Below, piece by piece: positions 1-11,735 of a DNA stretch of 64,000 nucleotides; the first letter of the stretch is position 1, and each line of letters begins with the position of its first letter. Origin of the DNA: Heterohyrax brucei (lineage: Eukaryota; Chordata; Mammalia; Hyracoidea; Procaviidae). The notes below the pieces were generated by a model. The model was given only the letters and a program-made list of their open reading frames with translations. It did no database searches and was not told where the DNA came from. The position numbers were made by a program, and so were the translations under genes. The stretch covers positions 59,030,201 through 59,094,200 of the forward strand of contig CM053140.1 of NCBI GenBank assembly GCA_028571685.1. The letters run 5' to 3'.

Positions 1-774
1 TAACAGGGCCCAGCCTTAGGCAACACTGCGTAGAGTACTGCTCTTCTGGTAGAAAAGCACTCTCCTGTGGGCAGGCTCTAGCTCCCAAGCTAAGAATTAG
101 ATCCAGCTGTGGCCACTGTATCCGAGATGGTGCCCTCCACACAGGCAGCAGATAGAGGAGCTAGAGGTGCCAAGAGGTAGTGATTCCTCTGCTTCTGTTG
201 CAGGGCCCTGAACATAGGTGGCACTGTGTAAATTACTGCTTTTCTGTTGGAGAAGCGCTGCCCTGTTTGCAGGCACTGGCTCCCGGGCTAAGAATTAGGT
301 CCTGCTAAAATCTCCGTACCCAACATGGTGTCCTGCACACTGACAGTGAAATCCATATAAACCCCGCTGTGGCAGCGATAAAAAGGCAGGCCCAAAGCGT
401 CTAGATTAACAGAGTCCTAAGCCTGGCTCTCAAAATATGGAAATTTCACCTGCCTATCCCCCCAGCAGTGTGTCTGAGTGTAGCCGCTAGGCAAGACCCA
501 GCTCCTCCCACCAGCCAAGACAGAGGAAAAAAAAAAGTCAAAATGGTGCATTTACCATCAATCCGTGAGAGCCAGGGCTAGCCAGGAGCGGGAGTCAGCG
601 AAAGAGAGGAGGTTTTTCACTCAGTAGTATGAAGTTCAAATTAACAGCCCTATACCGTGTCCTGGGGCTGATTTAGGTGATCAGAAGGCTCCGTTTGATT
701 ATCAGTTCAGGTCTTGGTTTCCAGAAGGATATAGGAAGACGTGCACTTAGTCTGCCATCTTGACTCTGTCCCCC
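1..774 (-). mobile_element. L1 LINE, 5' UTR end, antisense, cut by window start
   Basis: Read on the minus strand, the right-hand end begins with a G-run followed by a GTCAAGATGGCAGACT motif (around 746-774), the typical 5' terminus of mammalian L1. The same opening recurs on the plus strand at 6241. The segment is GC-richer than its surroundings, as L1 5' UTRs are. Two copies of a unit of about 197 bp start at 4 and 201, sharing CAGGGCCC and CTAAGAATTAG blocks. No ORF1 is visible before the window edge. The family name is not known to me. Confidence 0.7.
4..355. repeat. Tandem duplication (about 197 bp unit) within L1 5' UTR
   Basis: The unit starting at 4 and the unit starting at 201 share in the same order CAGGGCCC, GGCACTG-like, TACTGCTTTTCTG-like, GAAGC, GCAGGC, CTAAGAATTAG and ATGGTGxCCTxCACAC blocks. 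The second unit is shorter at its end. This looks like promoter monomer duplication of the kind known in some mammalian L1 families. Confidence 0.6.
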
Positions 775-838
775 TATTGTACCTTTTTGGCTTAGGGAAT
801 AATATTAATAATTTAATACACCTAACATCAATTATTTA

Positions 839-1452
839 AAGTTGTCAAGAATTCATTTCACTTGGAGCCACAATCAATACCCATGGAAGCAGCAGTCAAG
901 AAATTCCATGATGCATTGCATTGGGCATATCTTCTGCAAAAAAGGCCTCTTCAAAGTATTAAAGCAAAGATGTCACTTTGAGGACTAAGTTGCCCTGACC
1001 CATGCCATGGTCTTTTCATTCACCTTATATGCATGTGAAAGCTGGACAATGATTAAGGAAGGCTGAAGAAAAGTTGACCTGTTTGAGTTGTGATGTCAGT
1101 GAAGAATATTGAAATACTCCCTGGACTGTCAAAAGAAGGAACAAATCTGTCTTGAAGAAGTACAGCCAGAATGTTCCTTAGAAGTGAGGCTAATGAAACT
1201 TCATCTCATATACTTTGGATGTGTTACTAGTAGGGACTAGTCCTTGGAAAAGGACATCATGTTTGGTAAAGTGGAGGATTGTCAAAAAAGAAGAAGACCC
1301 ACAATGAGATGGATTGACACAATGGCTGCAACAACAAACTCAAGCATAGTGACAATCATGAAGATGGTGCAAGACTGGGCAGTGTTTCTTTCTGTTGTGT
1401 GTGAGGTCACTATGAGATGGAATGGATTCAACAGCACCTAACAACAACATGA
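839..1452 (+). mobile_element. RTE/BovB-type LINE, 3' fragment
   Basis: The stretch matches, from memory, the 3' third of the afrotherian RTE element. It has blocks coding for the region after the reverse transcriptase and a TAACAACAACA tail ending at about 1452. The reading frame is broken, with one surviving stretch of about 65 codons at 1244-1441. The same sequence recurs at 4566-5182 and, in part, at 22565-23028. Confidence 0.85.
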
Positions 1453-2391
1453 GTTGTTATAAGAAGCTGAGATTTTTCTGGTACTGAGTTTATGCAAAAA
1501 TATAGTCAATTCCTATACTTAAACCAGTGGTGAAGTTGACTCAGAATGACCCCATATATGTTAAAATAGAACTGTGCTCCACAGGGTTTTCAGTGGCTGA
1601 TTTTTTGAAAGTAGATAACCAGGTCTTCTTTCCAAGGCATTTTTGAGCAAAATCAACCTGGCAGCCATTCAGTTAGCAGCCAAGCATGTTAACTGCTTCA
1701 CTACCCAGGAATTCCAACTCCTGTACTAACCAACAATGATTTCTGAAGAGAAAACCACTTTAACAAAATGGAAGAACAAAATAAAATAGAATTATTATTA
1801 TATATGTATATTTGGTGCTATACATGGCCCTAAAACTTGGCCTTCAGGAACTTATGAGCTAAGACTCATGGGGTCTGTTGACTTGAACATGTGTGTACAG
1901 TATATGCAGCTGTTGTTGCAGAATGGCATGATTTTATCAATAAATAAGTGGACAGTGAAGTATATTTTATTGTACACTTAGTATGCAGGAATTATTTGCT
2001 GGTTATGACAGTGACATTGGGGGACAAAAATCAGAATATATGTGCTTATTCTAGAATTTTATGTGTGGACAGACAATGTAAAAGTAAATATCTCTTTCTT
2101 AATTATTAAGAAATGTCTTTTTAGTGGATGCAGTGTCTAACTTTATGAGGCCCCATTTCTTCCAAGGAAACTTGAAGCTTAGTCTATTCTCCAGCTTTGC
2201 TTTTCACTTGTGGTGGGAGTGTTGTGAAGGTGGATGAAGTATAAGTCCATTGACATTTCAGGGTGGTGGGAGTAGCAATATTGCTCCTTATATCAGTTGA
2301 TTCTTTCAGTGACTAAGATGTGTGCATGTACATGTTTCACAGATAAAAGCAGATAGTCCCTTTGAGTCACTAACAGTGAGTGAAATAATTG
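1453..2391. other. Intron sequence, mostly unrecognised
   Basis: Apart from one diverged antisense AfroSINE (1521-1715) I see no gene, RNA or recognisable repeat here. It is AT-rich intronic DNA between two RTE copies. Confidence 0.6.
1521..1715 (-). mobile_element. AfroSINE, antisense, diverged
   Basis: The reverse complement gives the AfroSINE order: head with CAGTTAACATG, the TGCTAAC block, then the GGTCATTCTGAGTCAACTTCACCACTGG-like tail. The copy is diverged and appears to belong to the long class. Confidence 0.6.
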
Positions 2392-5182
2392 ACTCATCTA
2401 TCAGATGGAATATGCAGGAATCAAATCTACTACATCTGAAAAGAAATGATAAAGAAACTCAAAGCATCAGTCTGAAGAAGGCTGGGGGTGACTGAGGAAC
2501 AGTCAGTTGCTCATATACAAGTTCAAGCTAAAGCTGAAAAAAATTAAAACAACCAAAATACAACCTTGAGTATACCCTAACCAAGTTTAAAGACCATCTC
2601 AAGGATATATTTGACCCATTGAACACCAGTGACTAAAGGGCAGACAAGTTGTGGGATGTCATCAAGGACATTATACATGAAGAAGGTAAAGTGTCATTAA
2701 AAAGACAGGAAAGAAAGAAAAGACCAAAATAAATATCAGAAGAAACAATCAAACTTGCTCTTGAATGTAGAGTAGCTTAAATAAATGGAAGAAATGAAGT
2801 AAAAGGACTAAACAGAGAATTTCAAAGGAGGACTCTAGAAGATAAAGTATTATAATAAAATGTACACAGTCCTGGAGTTAGGAAAAAAAAGGGAAGAACA
2901 CACTGGTTATTTCTCAAGCTGGAAGAATTAAAGAAAAAAACTCAAGCTTCAAATGGCAATACTGAAGGATTCTGTGGACAAAACAGTGAATGTTACAGGA
3001 AGTATCAGGAGAAGATAGAAGGAATACAATCACTGTACCCAAAGAACTGGACTGTGTTTAGCTATATCAGGAGGTAGTATATGATCGAGAACCAATGGTA
3101 CTGAAAAAAAAGCAGTCTTAAGCTGTGCTGAAGACATTGGTATAAAACAAAGCTCCAGAAATTGATGGATACCAATTAAGATGTTTCAACAAATGGATTC
3201 CACACTGGTAAATGCTCACTTGTCTATGCCAAGAAATTTGGAAGACAGCTGTCTGGTCAGTCAACTAAAAGATATTCGTGTTTGTGCCCATTCCAAAGAA
3301 ACGTCACCCAACAGAATGTAGAATTACCAAACGATATCAATATCACACACAAGTAAAATTTTGTTGAAGATAATTCAAAAACAGTTGCAGCAGTACATCA
3401 ACAGGGAACTGCCATAAATTTAAGTCAGAGTAAGAAGAGTATATAGAATAAGGAATATCATTGCTGATATCAGATGGATCTTGGCTGAAAGCAGAGAATA
3501 CCAGAAAAATGTTTACGTGTGTTTTATTAGCTAGGCAAAGGCGTTGTACTGTGTGGATCATAAAATATTATGGATAACATTGTGAAGAATGGAAATTCTA
3601 GAACACTTAATTGAAACCTGTACACAGACCAAGAGACAATTGTTTGAACAGAGCAAGGGATATTTCATGGTTTACAGTCAAGAAAGGTGTACATCAGGAT
3701 TATATCCTTTTACCCTACTTATTCAGCCTGCATGCTAAGCAAATAATCTTCAAAGCTGTACTATATGCAGGAAAAGGTGGCATTGGGATTGGGGGAAGAC
3801 TCATTAACAACCTGTGTTATGCAGATGACACAACTTTCGTTGTTGACAGTGAAGAAGATTTGAAGTACTTACTGATGAAGATCAAAGACTACAGCCTTGA
3901 GGTGCGGATTACACCTCAGCATAAAGAAAACAAAAGTCCTCACAACTGGACCAATAAGCAATATCATGATAGATGGAATGTCACAGACTGACTTATGTCC
4001 CCCTGAAATGTGTATGAGTCAGATCTGACTTGACGGTACTTGGCTTGGCTAAAATGTGTATATTAATTTGGCTAGGCCAAGATTCCCACCACTGTGTGTT
4101 TGTCCTCCATTTTATAATTTTCCTGTGTTGTAAATCCTAATCTCTACCTATGATTAACAGGGCAAGACTGGATTATGTTAAAGAAGATTAGGATGGGACC
4201 GCAATACCCTTAATAAGGTCAGCTACCTGATCCAGTGTAAAGGGAGTTTCTTTGGAGTATGACTTGCACACAAGAGATAAAAGGAAAGGGCAGCAAAGAG
4301 CTGGGAACCTCATACCATCAAGAAAACAGTACCATCACCAGAGCGGGTCCTTCAGACCTAAGGTTCTTGTGCTGAGATGTTCCCAGACCAAAGAAAGACA
4401 TGTAATGCAAGGACCTTGCTCCAGGGCTGATAGAGTATGTGGCTCCCCTGGAGCCAGCATCCTGAATTCAGACTTCTATCTTACTGGACTGTGAGAAAAT
4501 AAACTTTCTGTTACAGCCATCTACTTGTGGTACTTCAGTTATAGCAGCACTAGAAAACTAAGACATGGAGAAAAGATTGAAGTTATCATAGATTTCATTT
4601 TACTTCGATCCACAATCAACACCCATGGAAGCAGCAGTCAGTAAATCAAATGATGTATTGCATTAGTAAAATCTGCTGCAAAGCACCTCTTTAAAGTGTT
4701 AAAAAATAAAGATGTCACTTTGAGGACTAAGGTGCCCCTGACCCAAACCATGGTGTTTTCAGTCTTATCATATACATGTAAAAACTAGACAGTAAGTAGA
4801 AGAGACTAAAGAGTTGAGGCCTTTGAATTATGGTGTTGGCAAAGAATATTGCATATACCATGGACTGCCAGAAAAATGAACACATCTTAGAAGTACAGCC
4901 AGAATGTACCTTAGAAGTGAGGATGATGAGACTTTATCTCATATACTTTGCACATATTATCAGGAGGAACCAGTCCCTGGAGAAGGACATCATATTTGGT
5001 AAAGTGGAAGGTCAACAAAGAAGAGGAAGACCTTGAACAAGATGAATCGACAGAGTAGCTACAACAGTGGGCTCAAACATACCAAAAATTGTGAGGATGA
5101 TACAGGACCAGGCAGTGTTTCATTCTGTTGTACATAGGATTGCTATGAATGTGAATCAACTTGACAGCCCCTAACAGTGGTT
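2392..5182 (+). mobile_element. RTE/BovB-type LINE, long copy split by a solo LTR
   Basis: This is the longest RTE copy in the window, about 2.2 kb without the inserted LTR. It lacks the 5' endonuclease part and runs through the reverse transcriptase to the 3' end. The RT motif CYADDT lies near 3815-3835 (the catalytic YADD box) in a surviving 126-codon stretch at 3611-3991, followed by the LLMKIKDY motif. The rest of the frame is decayed. An LTR (3979-4565) interrupts it and the LINE resumes at 4566. Confidence 0.85.
3979..4565 (+). mobile_element. Solo LTR, MaLR/ERVL-like fossil, in the RTE copy
   Basis: A 587 bp unit starts TGTCACAG and ends AAGACA. Its 3' part carries AATAAACTTTCTGTTACAGCC and an ACTTGTGGTA block, typical of MaLR LTRs. 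It is flanked by TGGAA (3974-3978) and TGGAG (4566-4570), a near-perfect 5 bp target duplication as expected for ERVL/MaLR integration. No internal retroviral genes remain, so it is a solo LTR. It is younger than the RTE copy it splits. Confidence 0.75.
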
Positions 5183-5549
5183 GCAAATTTAAGCCTCATT
5201 ATATGTAGTTACTAAAATACCTTGAAATTTCTTGATTTATTTACTACATGAGTAAAAAATTGTTTACATTAGAAACAGAGAATTTGGTGATACTGTCTTA
5301 ATAAATTATAAACAATAGTGTAGGCAGATAACAAGCAAACTCATTGTAAATCTTTATTGAGTGTGTTTTCAGTGATAGTATCTTGGGTGATAACAGAGGT
5401 GATTAAATTACAGTTTGTGCCTTCAAGAAATGCATTGCAATTTTTTTCTAAGTATAAAGGATACATCCTTGTATAGATATTATCCATTCCTATGTGTATA
5501 TCCCTAGAAAACAGGATAATCCTGGAATCTTTTCTGCTATTATTAAAGT

Positions 5550-5704
5550 GAAACCAATTCTGTTGCTGTAACGTCGACTCTTATTATATCAGGATTATGT
5601 CCTGATATAATAGCAACCCTATAGGGCAGGGTAGAATTGTCTCTAAGGAAATGTTGGTGAATTCAACTGTTGACCTTTTAGTTGACAGTTGAGCTCTTAA
5701 GAGT
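5550..5704 (-). mobile_element. AfroSINE, antisense, with a hairpin insertion
   Basis: The reverse complement reads AfroSINE: GCTCAACTGTCAACTAAAAGGT near the head and GGGTTGCTAT near the tail. The tail is interrupted by extra bases containing a perfect inverted repeat (5582-5612). Confidence 0.6.
5582..5612. repeat. Perfect 13 bp inverted repeat, 5 nt loop
   Basis: TATTATATCAGGA (5582-5594), loop TTATG, then TCCTGATATAATA (5600-5612). The arms are exact reverse complements. It lies inside the tail of a SINE, where other copies have no such sequence. Confidence 0.85.
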
Positions 5705-6237
5705 GTGGTAGAAGGGCTAAAATTTTATGTACTTTCTGTTTTTTAAACGTGCTACACGTGTGTTAGTTTGTGATTGTAAATGTTAACATGTATTTTCATT
5801 ATAATTGGAAAGTATAAAAAATGAAAAAAAATTTTTTTCATAATCATACTACCTAAGGAATACTATTGTTAATATTTTGGTATCTTCTGTGTTTATTTTT
5901 TATACTGCCAAGATCAAATTGTGTAGATGATTTTATTCTTTATTTCACTTACTATTTCAGCATAATTATATTCCATGTTTCCAAAATTCTGTGTAACTGT
6001 TTTAATGATCATACTGTATTTGACTGTATGAGTGGACAGTAATTTAGCCCCATTGCTTAGATGTTTAGATTATATCTAGTTTTTCACTCTTGCCATAAAA
6101 CTGAATATTTTCATGTATAAAACTTACTCTGTAATTTATTTCCTTTGAGTAAATTAAAGAAACAGAATTACTGAGTCAGATTTGGACATTTTTAAGAAGT
6201 TTGTGATAGGTGATGACATTGATTTTTCAAAAAAGTC

Positions 6238-9200
6238 TGTAGGGGTGGAGTTAAGATGGCAGACTAGACACACGTCTCCTTAACTGACTCCAAAACTAAG
6301 ACCAGGACTGGTAGTTAAACAGAGCCTTCTGGACACCCAGTGAGCCCTAGGAAATGGCATAAGGCTGTCATTTTGGACTACATGCCACTGAACGGGAAAC
6401 TTCTTCTCTTTTGCTGACCCCCACCCTTATTGAACGGCCGGCTCTCACAGACTGAAGATAACTACCAGCTTTAACTTTTCTCCTTATTGTTAGCCTGTGA
6501 CAGCAATTCGGCTTAACTGGCAGCAGAGTTCTGCCACATTGCTGAAGTGACCAGCGGGTGGAATAGCCACACTTTGACAGCCTATCTCTGGACTCAGAAT
6601 CACAGCCCGTCCGCCTGTCTTCCCAAACCTCTACCATTGATTCGGGTATTTCACAGCTAGTAGAAGAACCTCTGTGGGGCGCCATCATGTCCAACTGGGA
6701 GGCAGATCTACCCAAATGGAGGCTTCAGCAGGGGCTAATTCCCAGGCTAGGAGGCAGTGCCAGCCTGGGAAGCACTTCCCCAGAAGAAAAGCTGTGTTTA
6801 GCACAGTTTACTCTTTGGGTAGGGCCTTGCACCTGATGACAGCAGGGCAGCAGCCTGTCCATACTTTGAACTAGATCGCAGCATCTGGGGATGGCTATAG
6901 AGGTGCCTCCATTGCCAGCTGGAAAGAGAGGCTTGCACATCTGACAGCCTGACTGTTTTTGGAAGCTGTCAGATAGCTTTTACCTTTCAAAATAAGGACT
7001 ACCTAGAGAAATAACTGGGGTACAGTTATCTCTTCTGATCTTGACTGACCCACAAAATAGGGTCAGTTGACGGCCTCTCAGTGACTCCATAAGTAGGGCC
7101 GTATCTTTACCAGCCAGGAGGTGGAGCCTGCTATCACAGAGATTCCACTGGGCCCAGTTGCTGGAATACATAGAGGTAACTGGTGATCAACTTCTACTTC
7201 AACTCCTATTAAGGTAACACCAGAGAAACTGAACAACCTCTAGATGCTCAAAAAGCAACAGACCTTGACCTGACACTTAAGGAAAAATCCAACCATGGCT
7301 CCAGAAAGCTCCCAAAATAAAGAACCAAAGAACTTCCAAGATGAAGAAGCCTTTCTGAAACTTTTGGAGGTTGAGTACAAAAGAATTATATTAGAGCCCT
7401 CTTGGACATTATACAAAATTTAGCAGACCAAAATGAAAAATTAAGCAAGCTGTCTAAACTGATGGAACTCTAGCATTGTGAAATCCAACAGATCAATAAG
7501 AAAATTAAAGAATCAGAAAACTCAATTCTAAACCAAGAGAACAGAATTGAACAAATGGAAAGCAGACTTTCTGACTTGGGAGACAGAACTGCTGACACCA
7601 GCATTTTTAAAGAGGAATCACAGAAAAGACACAAGAAAAATGAAGAAGCACTAAGAAACATGTGGGACTCTATCAAGAGGAGCAATCTACAATTAATTGG
7701 AAGTTCCTGAACAGGAAGGGACACCTGAAAACACAGAGAAAATTGTTGTTGACTTGCTGACAGAAAACTTCCCAGAAATTATGAAAGAAGATAGATATCC
7801 AAGATGCATATTGATTGCCATACCATGTAGACCCCAAAAGAAAGACTCCAAGACATATTATAATCAAGCTTAACAAAATGAAACATAAGCAGAAACTCTT
7901 AAAGACAGTGAGACTCAAAGCAAAGCTGAAGAGAGAAGCCCTGTAGGCTTTCATCTGACTACTCGGCAGAAATCATGCTACCATGGAAGCAGTGGGGTGG
8001 CAAATTGAAAGCCCTGAAGGAGAATAACTTCCAACCAAGAATAATATATTCTGCAAAACTGTCTTTCCAATATGAAAATAAAATTAAGACCTTCACAGAT
8101 AAACAGAAACTCAAAGACTTTGTAAAAACCAAACCAAAGCTACAAGAAATAGTGCAAGAAGCTCTTGGCTTAGAAGAAGAAAACCTTTAACTCTATATTT
8201 TAGGAGACAATACAGGACACATCATTCAGAAACCTACTCAGTTAGGGAAGGCACAAAACCAAGTAATCCAGTAAAAGCTATGATACCATCACTTAATAAG
8301 AGGGATATATTGCAGTAGTTGTAGTCTGTCCAGATGGAGAGGAAGTTAATATGATATTTAGAAGTTAAAATCGTGTTCAAACATACATTATTGAGGGGGA
8401 ATCACGGGGGTAGCTGCAAAGCACAACAAAGAAGGGACATATCAAAACAAGAAGCACAATACAGGAGTCTCAACAAAAACAAAACCGACACTGAAAAGGG
8501 TGAAAAATCAACCCATAAAGAAGAATGTCCCAGAACAGAATAGTAAGAGCAACAAAGAAAACATCAACACAAAAATAAATACAGCAAAATGATAGCACTA
8601 AACACCTATCAGTAATTACATTGAGGGTAAATGGACTGAGTGCTCCAGTAAGGAGATAACAAGTGACATCTTGGATCAAAAGACATGTCCCATCTATATG
8701 CTGCTTACAAGAAACTCATCTCAGACTTAAAGATATGAACAAACTGAAAATAAAAAGATGGAATTATATATACCAAGCTAACAATATACAAAAAAGAGCA
8801 GGTGTGGCAATACTAATCTCAGGTAAAATCGATTACGCTGTAAAATAAAAAAAAGCTCAGTAAAGACACAGAAGACTTTATTGTAACAATTAAGCAACTA
8901 GACCTCATCGACGTATACAGAACTTTTTATCCATCATGTTGAGTGAAATTAGTCAGCGGCACAATGACAAATATGATATGAGACCCCTACTTTGAGGACT
9001 TGAAAATTGACTCATGTACAAAAGAAAAGACTCTTTGATGGCTACAAGAGAGGAGGGGAGGGAGGGAGAGGGTTGGTTATAGATTAGATAGTTGATAGAA
9101 ATTTGATTGGGTGAAATCAGTGAAAGCACACATTAGAAAGAAGATCAGTTTAACTGGACCTCAACATAACCCAAAAACTCTTCCAATCTTAACTCAATAG

Positions 9201-10008
9201 GTAAGGACAGAGTAGCAGGGATCGGGGTCTGGGGACCATGCTCTCAGAGGACATTGTGGCCACTTGGTATAACAGGCATATAGGCATATTGCTAAGAGAG
9301 TCCTCTCCACCCCATATTGGTGAGTGGTCATAAAAGTGTCATAAGAGTTAGCAAGCTACCAACTGAGATACACCGATTGGTCCCAACTCATCTGGAACAG
9401 ATAATCACCAAGGACAAAAACGACACAGGGGAAAGAGAACCCAGAAGACAGAAAGTCCCATGCGAATGGGTGACTACATCAACATGAGACCAGAAGAACC
9501 AGATGGTGCCTGGCCACCTCCAGTGACTGCCGTGATGGGGTTCACAAAGTTGAGTCCCAGTGGCAATACGAGGATAAGAAGGGGTGCACCCTGAGAGCTC
9601 CACTAAAAGACCGCAGTTGATAGTCTAAAAGCCTAGGCATTGCCCTTGGAGCATGTTTCCTAGACCTGAAGCTGCCCATAATCATAAATCATTACTGAGG
9701 TCAACTTCTTGGACAGGAATGGATTGGACTTGACAACACAGAGTGACCGTATCATGTGTGCACTTTATGGTTCTGTGTATCTATAGGACGTCACCCAACT
9801 GGCCTCTTACTAGAGGGGAGTGGGGACAGTGGAGAAGAGGGGATGGAATTGTTAAGAGGATATGACTTGTATAGAACAGAAAGGAGGAGTGTGCTGTTAC
9901 CAGGCAAGGAGTGCAATAGGAACTGCACATAGGCATGCATGCGAATTTAAACTGGATTGTACACTTGCACTCAGTCACAATAAATAAAAAATAAATGTGT
10001 AATAACAA
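6238..10008 (+). mobile_element. L1 LINE, 5' UTR to 3' end, internally deleted
   Basis: The 5' end has GGGGTGGAGTTAAGATGGCAG (6241 onward). The 5' UTR runs to about 7290. ORF1-like sequence begins near 7294 (MAPESSQNKEPKN) and continues to about 8190, with a glutamine/lysine-rich coiled-coil region and a later ENFPEIMKE stretch; the frame is broken. ORF2 is represented only by endonuclease fragments: RVTSWIKR...ICCLQETHLR at about 8650-8850 and a QLDLIDVYRTF block at about 8890-8930. The sequence then jumps to the 3' region (GTTGAGTGAAATTAGTCAG) and ends with a CACAATAAATAAA tail near 10000. Most of ORF2 is therefore missing. The 3' region is the same as in the antisense L1 at 18870-21460. 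Confidence 0.85.
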
Positions 10009-10179
10009 AGTTCTTACATAGCCTGGATATCACTAAGGATTGTGATTGGTTAAGTTTTAGTTTTTCAGTGTCTGTTTTATAACTTTTTGTTTGTTGGTAT
10101 CTTCAGATAATCTAATAATAGACACCATTATGTTGAGCATTTTGCTGAAGACTAAAATGCTAATACTTTACTCTTTTAG
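10009..10179. other. EPB41: Intron end before E10
   Basis: Only 171 bp separate the L1 tail from the E10 acceptor. The last part includes a pyrimidine-rich stretch ending TTTACTCTTTTAG. Confidence 0.7.
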
Positions 10180-10332
10180 GATTTAGAAGCAGTGGATATC
10201 ATCTTGGGTGTCTGCTCTAGTGGCCTTCTGGTTTACAAAGATAAGCTGAGAATTAACCGATTTCCCTGGCCCAAGGTACTGAAGATTTCATATAAACGTA
10301 GCAGCTTCTTCATCAAGATTCGGCCTGGAGAG
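10180..10332 (+). CDS. EPB41: EPB41 exon E10: FERM C-lobe, first part
   Basis: A 153 nt exon (51 codons, phase 0 at both ends) between acceptor CTCTTTTAG and donor GAG|GTAGGG. It reads [15 protein letters not shown]... and ends ...FFIKIRPGE, matching from memory human protein 4.1R (DLEGVDIILG). It encodes the start of the PH-like C-lobe of the FERM domain, which in 4.1R contributes to binding membrane proteins such as glycophorin C, band 3 and p55 at the inner face of the plasma membrane. The [16 protein letters not shown] core is shared across the 4.1 family. The downstream E16-E18 sequences decide for EPB41 over EPB41L1, L2 or L3. The exon number is inferred by counting back from E14. Confidence 0.97.
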
Positions 10333-10892
10333 GTAGGGAACCCTTTTTTGTTCTTCTAGAATCAAACACAGACCAGGCCTAAAACATCTCTCCATTCCCA
10401 ATTTTCACTTGTTGTATCACCTAAGAGGTTACTATATCCAACTATTTAAGGCCTGATAATTGTGTTTTCTAAACAACTCAGTCCTGTGGTGCCTCTCTTG
10501 TTCTCCTGATGGTCTTCTAGATATTTCTCTTCCTACACACCATGGTTGAAAGTAAAGCTGGGACTGATAAATTCGCCTCTTGTTTACTCTTGGTAAAAAT
10601 TTGATAGAAAAATATTTTCAAATTGACTAGCGTGAGATTTTAAAATTACTGGTAGGGTTAAATTACTCACATTTTTGTATCATCAGCTCTTTACCTCATA
10701 GAATTGTAATTTATTTGTATATGTATTGCTTAATAGTTACTGAGAATGTGTCTTAGGGCCGAGTTCTAATTTTTAGGAGCTTAATTTCAACTTTGTGACT
10801 GATAACTCAGTTATTAGTTAGTGGTCGACTTTCAGGATGTACTGATGCTGGCTCAATTTAACTTGTATATTAAAGGGCTGTTATGAAAGAGC

Positions 10893-11090
10893 TGTCATGG
10901 TATAGTGGAATCTATTTTTCTTTAAAAAAAAAAGTCTATCTCCAGCTGTGCCATTTAGTAGCAAAAGACTCTGGACAAATCTAAGCCTCAGCTTCCTTAT
11001 CTTTCAAGTGGAATATTTTCTCCCTCACAGTTGATTTGAGGATCAAATGACATGACATCCATAAACACTATAAACAGGAAAGCCCATGCA
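10893..11090 (+). mobile_element. MIR-like ancient SINE
   Basis: The order matches MIR: GGTATAGTGGAA, then GCTGTGCC...CTCTGGACAAATCTAAGCCTC, then a block resembling TTATCTTTCAAGTGG, then GAGGATCAAATGACATGA. It is strongly diverged, as expected for an ancient repeat. Confidence 0.6.
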
Positions 11091-11572
11091 CATATAGGGT
11101 GCATTTTCTATGTACATATCACCACCTGCTGGTGAAAAATGGCTCATTTTTTGAGCATGAAAATATAAATATATAGCCTTCAAATTTTTTGATAAAGATT
11201 TTCATTGAAATATTTATTTAGTACCATAATTGTTTAAGTGTGCCTAATAAAGAGTGATCAGTGTCTTCTCTCAAGGAGTTTCCAGTCCAAGAATCATTCA
11301 GTCAGTAAATGTTGAGGACTTTCCTTGTGCCACTAGGCAGTATTCTAGGTGAGAAGAATGAGCAGAGTCCTATCCTTCAATCATCTTATGTTTTAATGTG
11401 GAGAGGCGGTAATATATATATACATACAAATATTAATAAGATAATGGGGCAGTCCTTGATGTTTATAAATGTCAACTATATAACACATTAAAAATTCAAA
11501 ATCCATATTTAAGAAAGTATTTAAAGATAGTGAGATTTTGAGAGGTAGAGTATTGTTGTAGAGGAGATTATT

Positions 11573-11735
11573 TAGAGGTAGCATGGTGTAGTAGGAACAA
11601 TGAATTTCTGATTCTGCCACTTAAAGTTATAAGACAGCAAATAACCTCCCAGACCTCAGGTTCTTCACCTGTAAAAATATAGATGTACTACCTGTATCAC
11701 AGTGTTATTAAAAATAATAAGCTCTCAATAAATGT
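11573..11735 (+). mobile_element. MIR-like ancient SINE
   Basis: GTAGCATGGTGTAGTAGGAA, ATTCTGCCACTTA, CTCAGGTTCTTCACCTGTAA and a CTACCTGTATCACAG block occur in MIR order. Confidence 0.6.

Larger units (their letters stand above)
5183..6237. other. Intron sequence with one AfroSINE
   Basis: AT-rich intron. It contains an antisense SINE at 5550-5704 with an internal 13 bp hairpin. I see nothing else that can be named. Confidence 0.6.

Noticed and set aside
3343-3561. Minus-strand frame repeated at 63133-63375 (HTVQRLCLANKTHVNIFLVFSAFSQDPSDIS), looking like a conserved gene
   Set aside because: Both are the antisense of the same part of the RTE reverse transcriptase, so the conservation comes from the repeat family.
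7470-7954. Minus-strand frames rich in Leu, Phe and Ser that look like membrane proteins
   Set aside because: They are the complement of the A-rich L1 ORF1 and have no other support.
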